The position numbers and the translations under genes were made by a program. The notes below the pieces were generated by a model. It made no database searches, was not told where the DNA came from, and saw nothing but the letters and a program-made list of their open reading frames with translations. Source: Cellulophaga tyrosinoxydans (GTDB lineage Bacteria > Bacteroidota > Bacteroidia > Flavobacteriales > Flavobacteriaceae). Taken from it: DNA of 64,000 bases. Positions within the stretch are counted from its first letter, which is position 1. Every line of letters begins with the position of its first letter. The stretch spans positions 550,775-614,774 of the forward strand of contig NZ_FWXO01000001.1 in assembly GCF_900176415.1 (NCBI RefSeq). The letters are read 5' to 3'. Shown here in pieces: positions 63,069-64,000 of this stretch.

Positions 63069-64000
63069 TTATTTTTTGCGCTTATCAGCGGCTTTCTCAG
63101 CATCTTCAAATTTAATATCATCATCTACAACACCTTTAAATGCTTTGATCCAGCCATTTTTAAAAACGTTCCAAATAGTTGGCCAAACTTTAGTAGATAC
63201 ATTGTTTAAATTGCCCTCCAATGGCACTTTGGTTGCCAAGGTGTTATTGCCTTTGTTCTTTAAAACAAACTTAAAGAACCCCACAAATCCTTCCCATAAG
63301 GCATTAAAGAACTTGTCTTGTTCTTTGCTTATTAGTTTAGAATCTTTGAGTAATGGTTTTATATAACCTTTTAAATAACCATCTGCAATGGCAATTTCAC
63401 TAAAAACATTAAAATCGCCTTCAGCAAAATCTATTCCAGCATAATGATTGGTAAAGTCATTTAAAGCAGTAACGGAGGCATTTTCTAGTGAAAACGAAAT
63501 ATCCATATCTGGAATTTGCTTCACTAAATTCATTTTACCTTGTAAATTTAATTTTCCATTACCAATAGATATGGCTGTAGCATGCAGATCTGAAGGGAGT
63601 GTTCTTTCTTTTTGTACTACGTTGCGCAAATTTGTAGCTTGTAGATTTACCTGATCCAGATTTAAATCAATTGTTGGATCAGCAGTAATTTGCACAAATG
63701 CAATTTTTCCATTTAAAATTTGAAAATTGTTCACATCAATCGGCACCAAATCGGTCAGTGCTTTAGTCCAATCATCAAAATTTGGATCTTCAGTATCGTT
63801 TTTTTGTTGGTCTTCAAAAACATAAATTATTTTAGGGTTGGTCATGATAATTTCACTTACCACACTACCCTTTAAAAGTGATTTCCATTCTATTGAAATA
63901 TCCGTTTTTTCAAAATCTAAAAATGGAACCTCAGAACCAGCATTTATTTTATTTAAATACAGCTTATTTATTACATAAGCACCTCGTATTAATGAAATAT
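63069..64000 (-). CDS. DUF748/AsmA-like protein (5' end outside window)
   Basis: The frame is open from 64000 down to 63069, giving about 310 C-terminal residues; the true start lies beyond the window. LDFEKTDISIEWKSLLKGSVVSEII, LQATNLRNVVQKE and LPSDLHATAISIGNGKLNLQGKM are typical of DUF748 repeats, and an amphipathic tail ends with charged EKAADKRKK. This family of AsmA-like envelope proteins is likely involved in inter-membrane lipid transport or outer-membrane homeostasis; a precise role cannot be given. Confidence 0.85.
   Translation of the reverse strand, partial: ISLIRGAYVINKLYLNKINAGSEVPFLDFEKTDISIEWKSLLKGSVVSEIIMTNPKIIYVFEDQQKNDTEDPNFDDWTKALTDLVPIDVNNFQILNGKIAFVQITADPTIDLNLDQVNLQATNLRNVVQKERTLPSDLHATAISIGNGKLNLQGKMNLVKQIPDMDISFSLENASVTALNDFTNHYAGIDFAEGDFNVFSEIAIADGYLKGYIKPLLKDSKLISKEQDKFFNALWEGFVGFFKFVLKNKGNNTLATKVPLEGNLNNVSTKVWPTIWNVFKNGWIKAFKGVVDDDIKFEDAEKAADKRKK

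Noticed and set aside
1-64000. CRISPR array, tRNA, rRNA, prophage or replication origin
   Set aside because: No repeat-spacer pattern, tRNA-like cloverleaf, phage structural genes or DnaA-box cluster was visible on reading; a scan such as tRNAscan or Infernal would be decisive.

Overview
The window is about one third G+C and looks like a chromosomal segment of a member of the Flavobacteriaceae (Bacteroidota), probably marine. Genes are separated by short AT-rich spacers, Shine-Dalgarno sites are weak or absent, and several genes have Bacteroidota-type promoters with a TAnnTTTG -7 element. Typical families of the group are present: the DUF1800/DUF1501 pair, an M56 peptidase with a TonB-plug-like tail, TlpA-like thioredoxins, and ligase-associated DNA repair genes. 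I cannot name a genus. I found no rRNA, tRNA, CRISPR array, prophage or complete insertion sequence.

Layout. 1-2.5 kb: acyltransferase (cut by the window edge), aspartate kinase and GNAT acetyltransferase on the minus strand. 2.6-4.2 kb: fructose-1,6-bisphosphatase and a TerB-like protein, convergent on a strong bidirectional terminator. 4.3-10.2 kb: a four-gene DNA repair operon (MBL exonuclease, ATP-dependent ligase, Lhr-like helicase, PdeM phosphoesterase), followed by mfd. 13.7-19.5 kb: TlpA-like protein, ACT-like protein, YraN, DUF1800 and DUF1501. 19.7-25.7 kb: metG, ferritin, a small Cys/Lys-rich protein, tex and an HDAC-like deacetylase. 25.7-36.5 kb: three M28-type peptidases among an MBL hydrolase, a DUF2892 membrane protein with a CRP/FNR-like operator, a pentapeptide protein, small proteins and a CBS protein. 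36.6-40.1 kb: small secreted or lipoproteins and a threonine-dehydrogenase-like SDR.

46.0-40.2 kb (minus strand) is one tightly packed six-gene operon: arginine decarboxylase, agmatinase, a deoxyhypusine-synthase-family protein lacking the canonical catalytic lysine, an acidic-tailed small protein, an RMD1/DUF155 membrane protein, and a fusion of a RimB-like protease with a RimK-like glutamate ligase. The first two genes make putrescine. The remainder is the least explained and most interesting part of the window. Two gene junctions share a near-identical 14-nt overlap, and two of the encoded proteins end in DDED, which might suit a C-terminal glutamate ligase.

46.9-48.9 kb holds a BlaI/M56 sensor-protease pair whose promoter is covered by TAGTT/AACTA dyads at an exact 20-bp period. 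49.7-63 kb is rich in small, stress-type genes: YihY, AI-2E transporter, nitroreductase, YtxH/DUF1469/DUF6327 operon, DUF2254, DUF2383, DUF1328, a small lipoprotein, an lmo0937-like protein and Dps. They are interleaved with two AraC-type regulators, a response regulator and a large PAS histidine kinase, which suggests a locally controlled envelope or stationary-phase stress module. The window ends inside a DUF748/AsmA-like gene.
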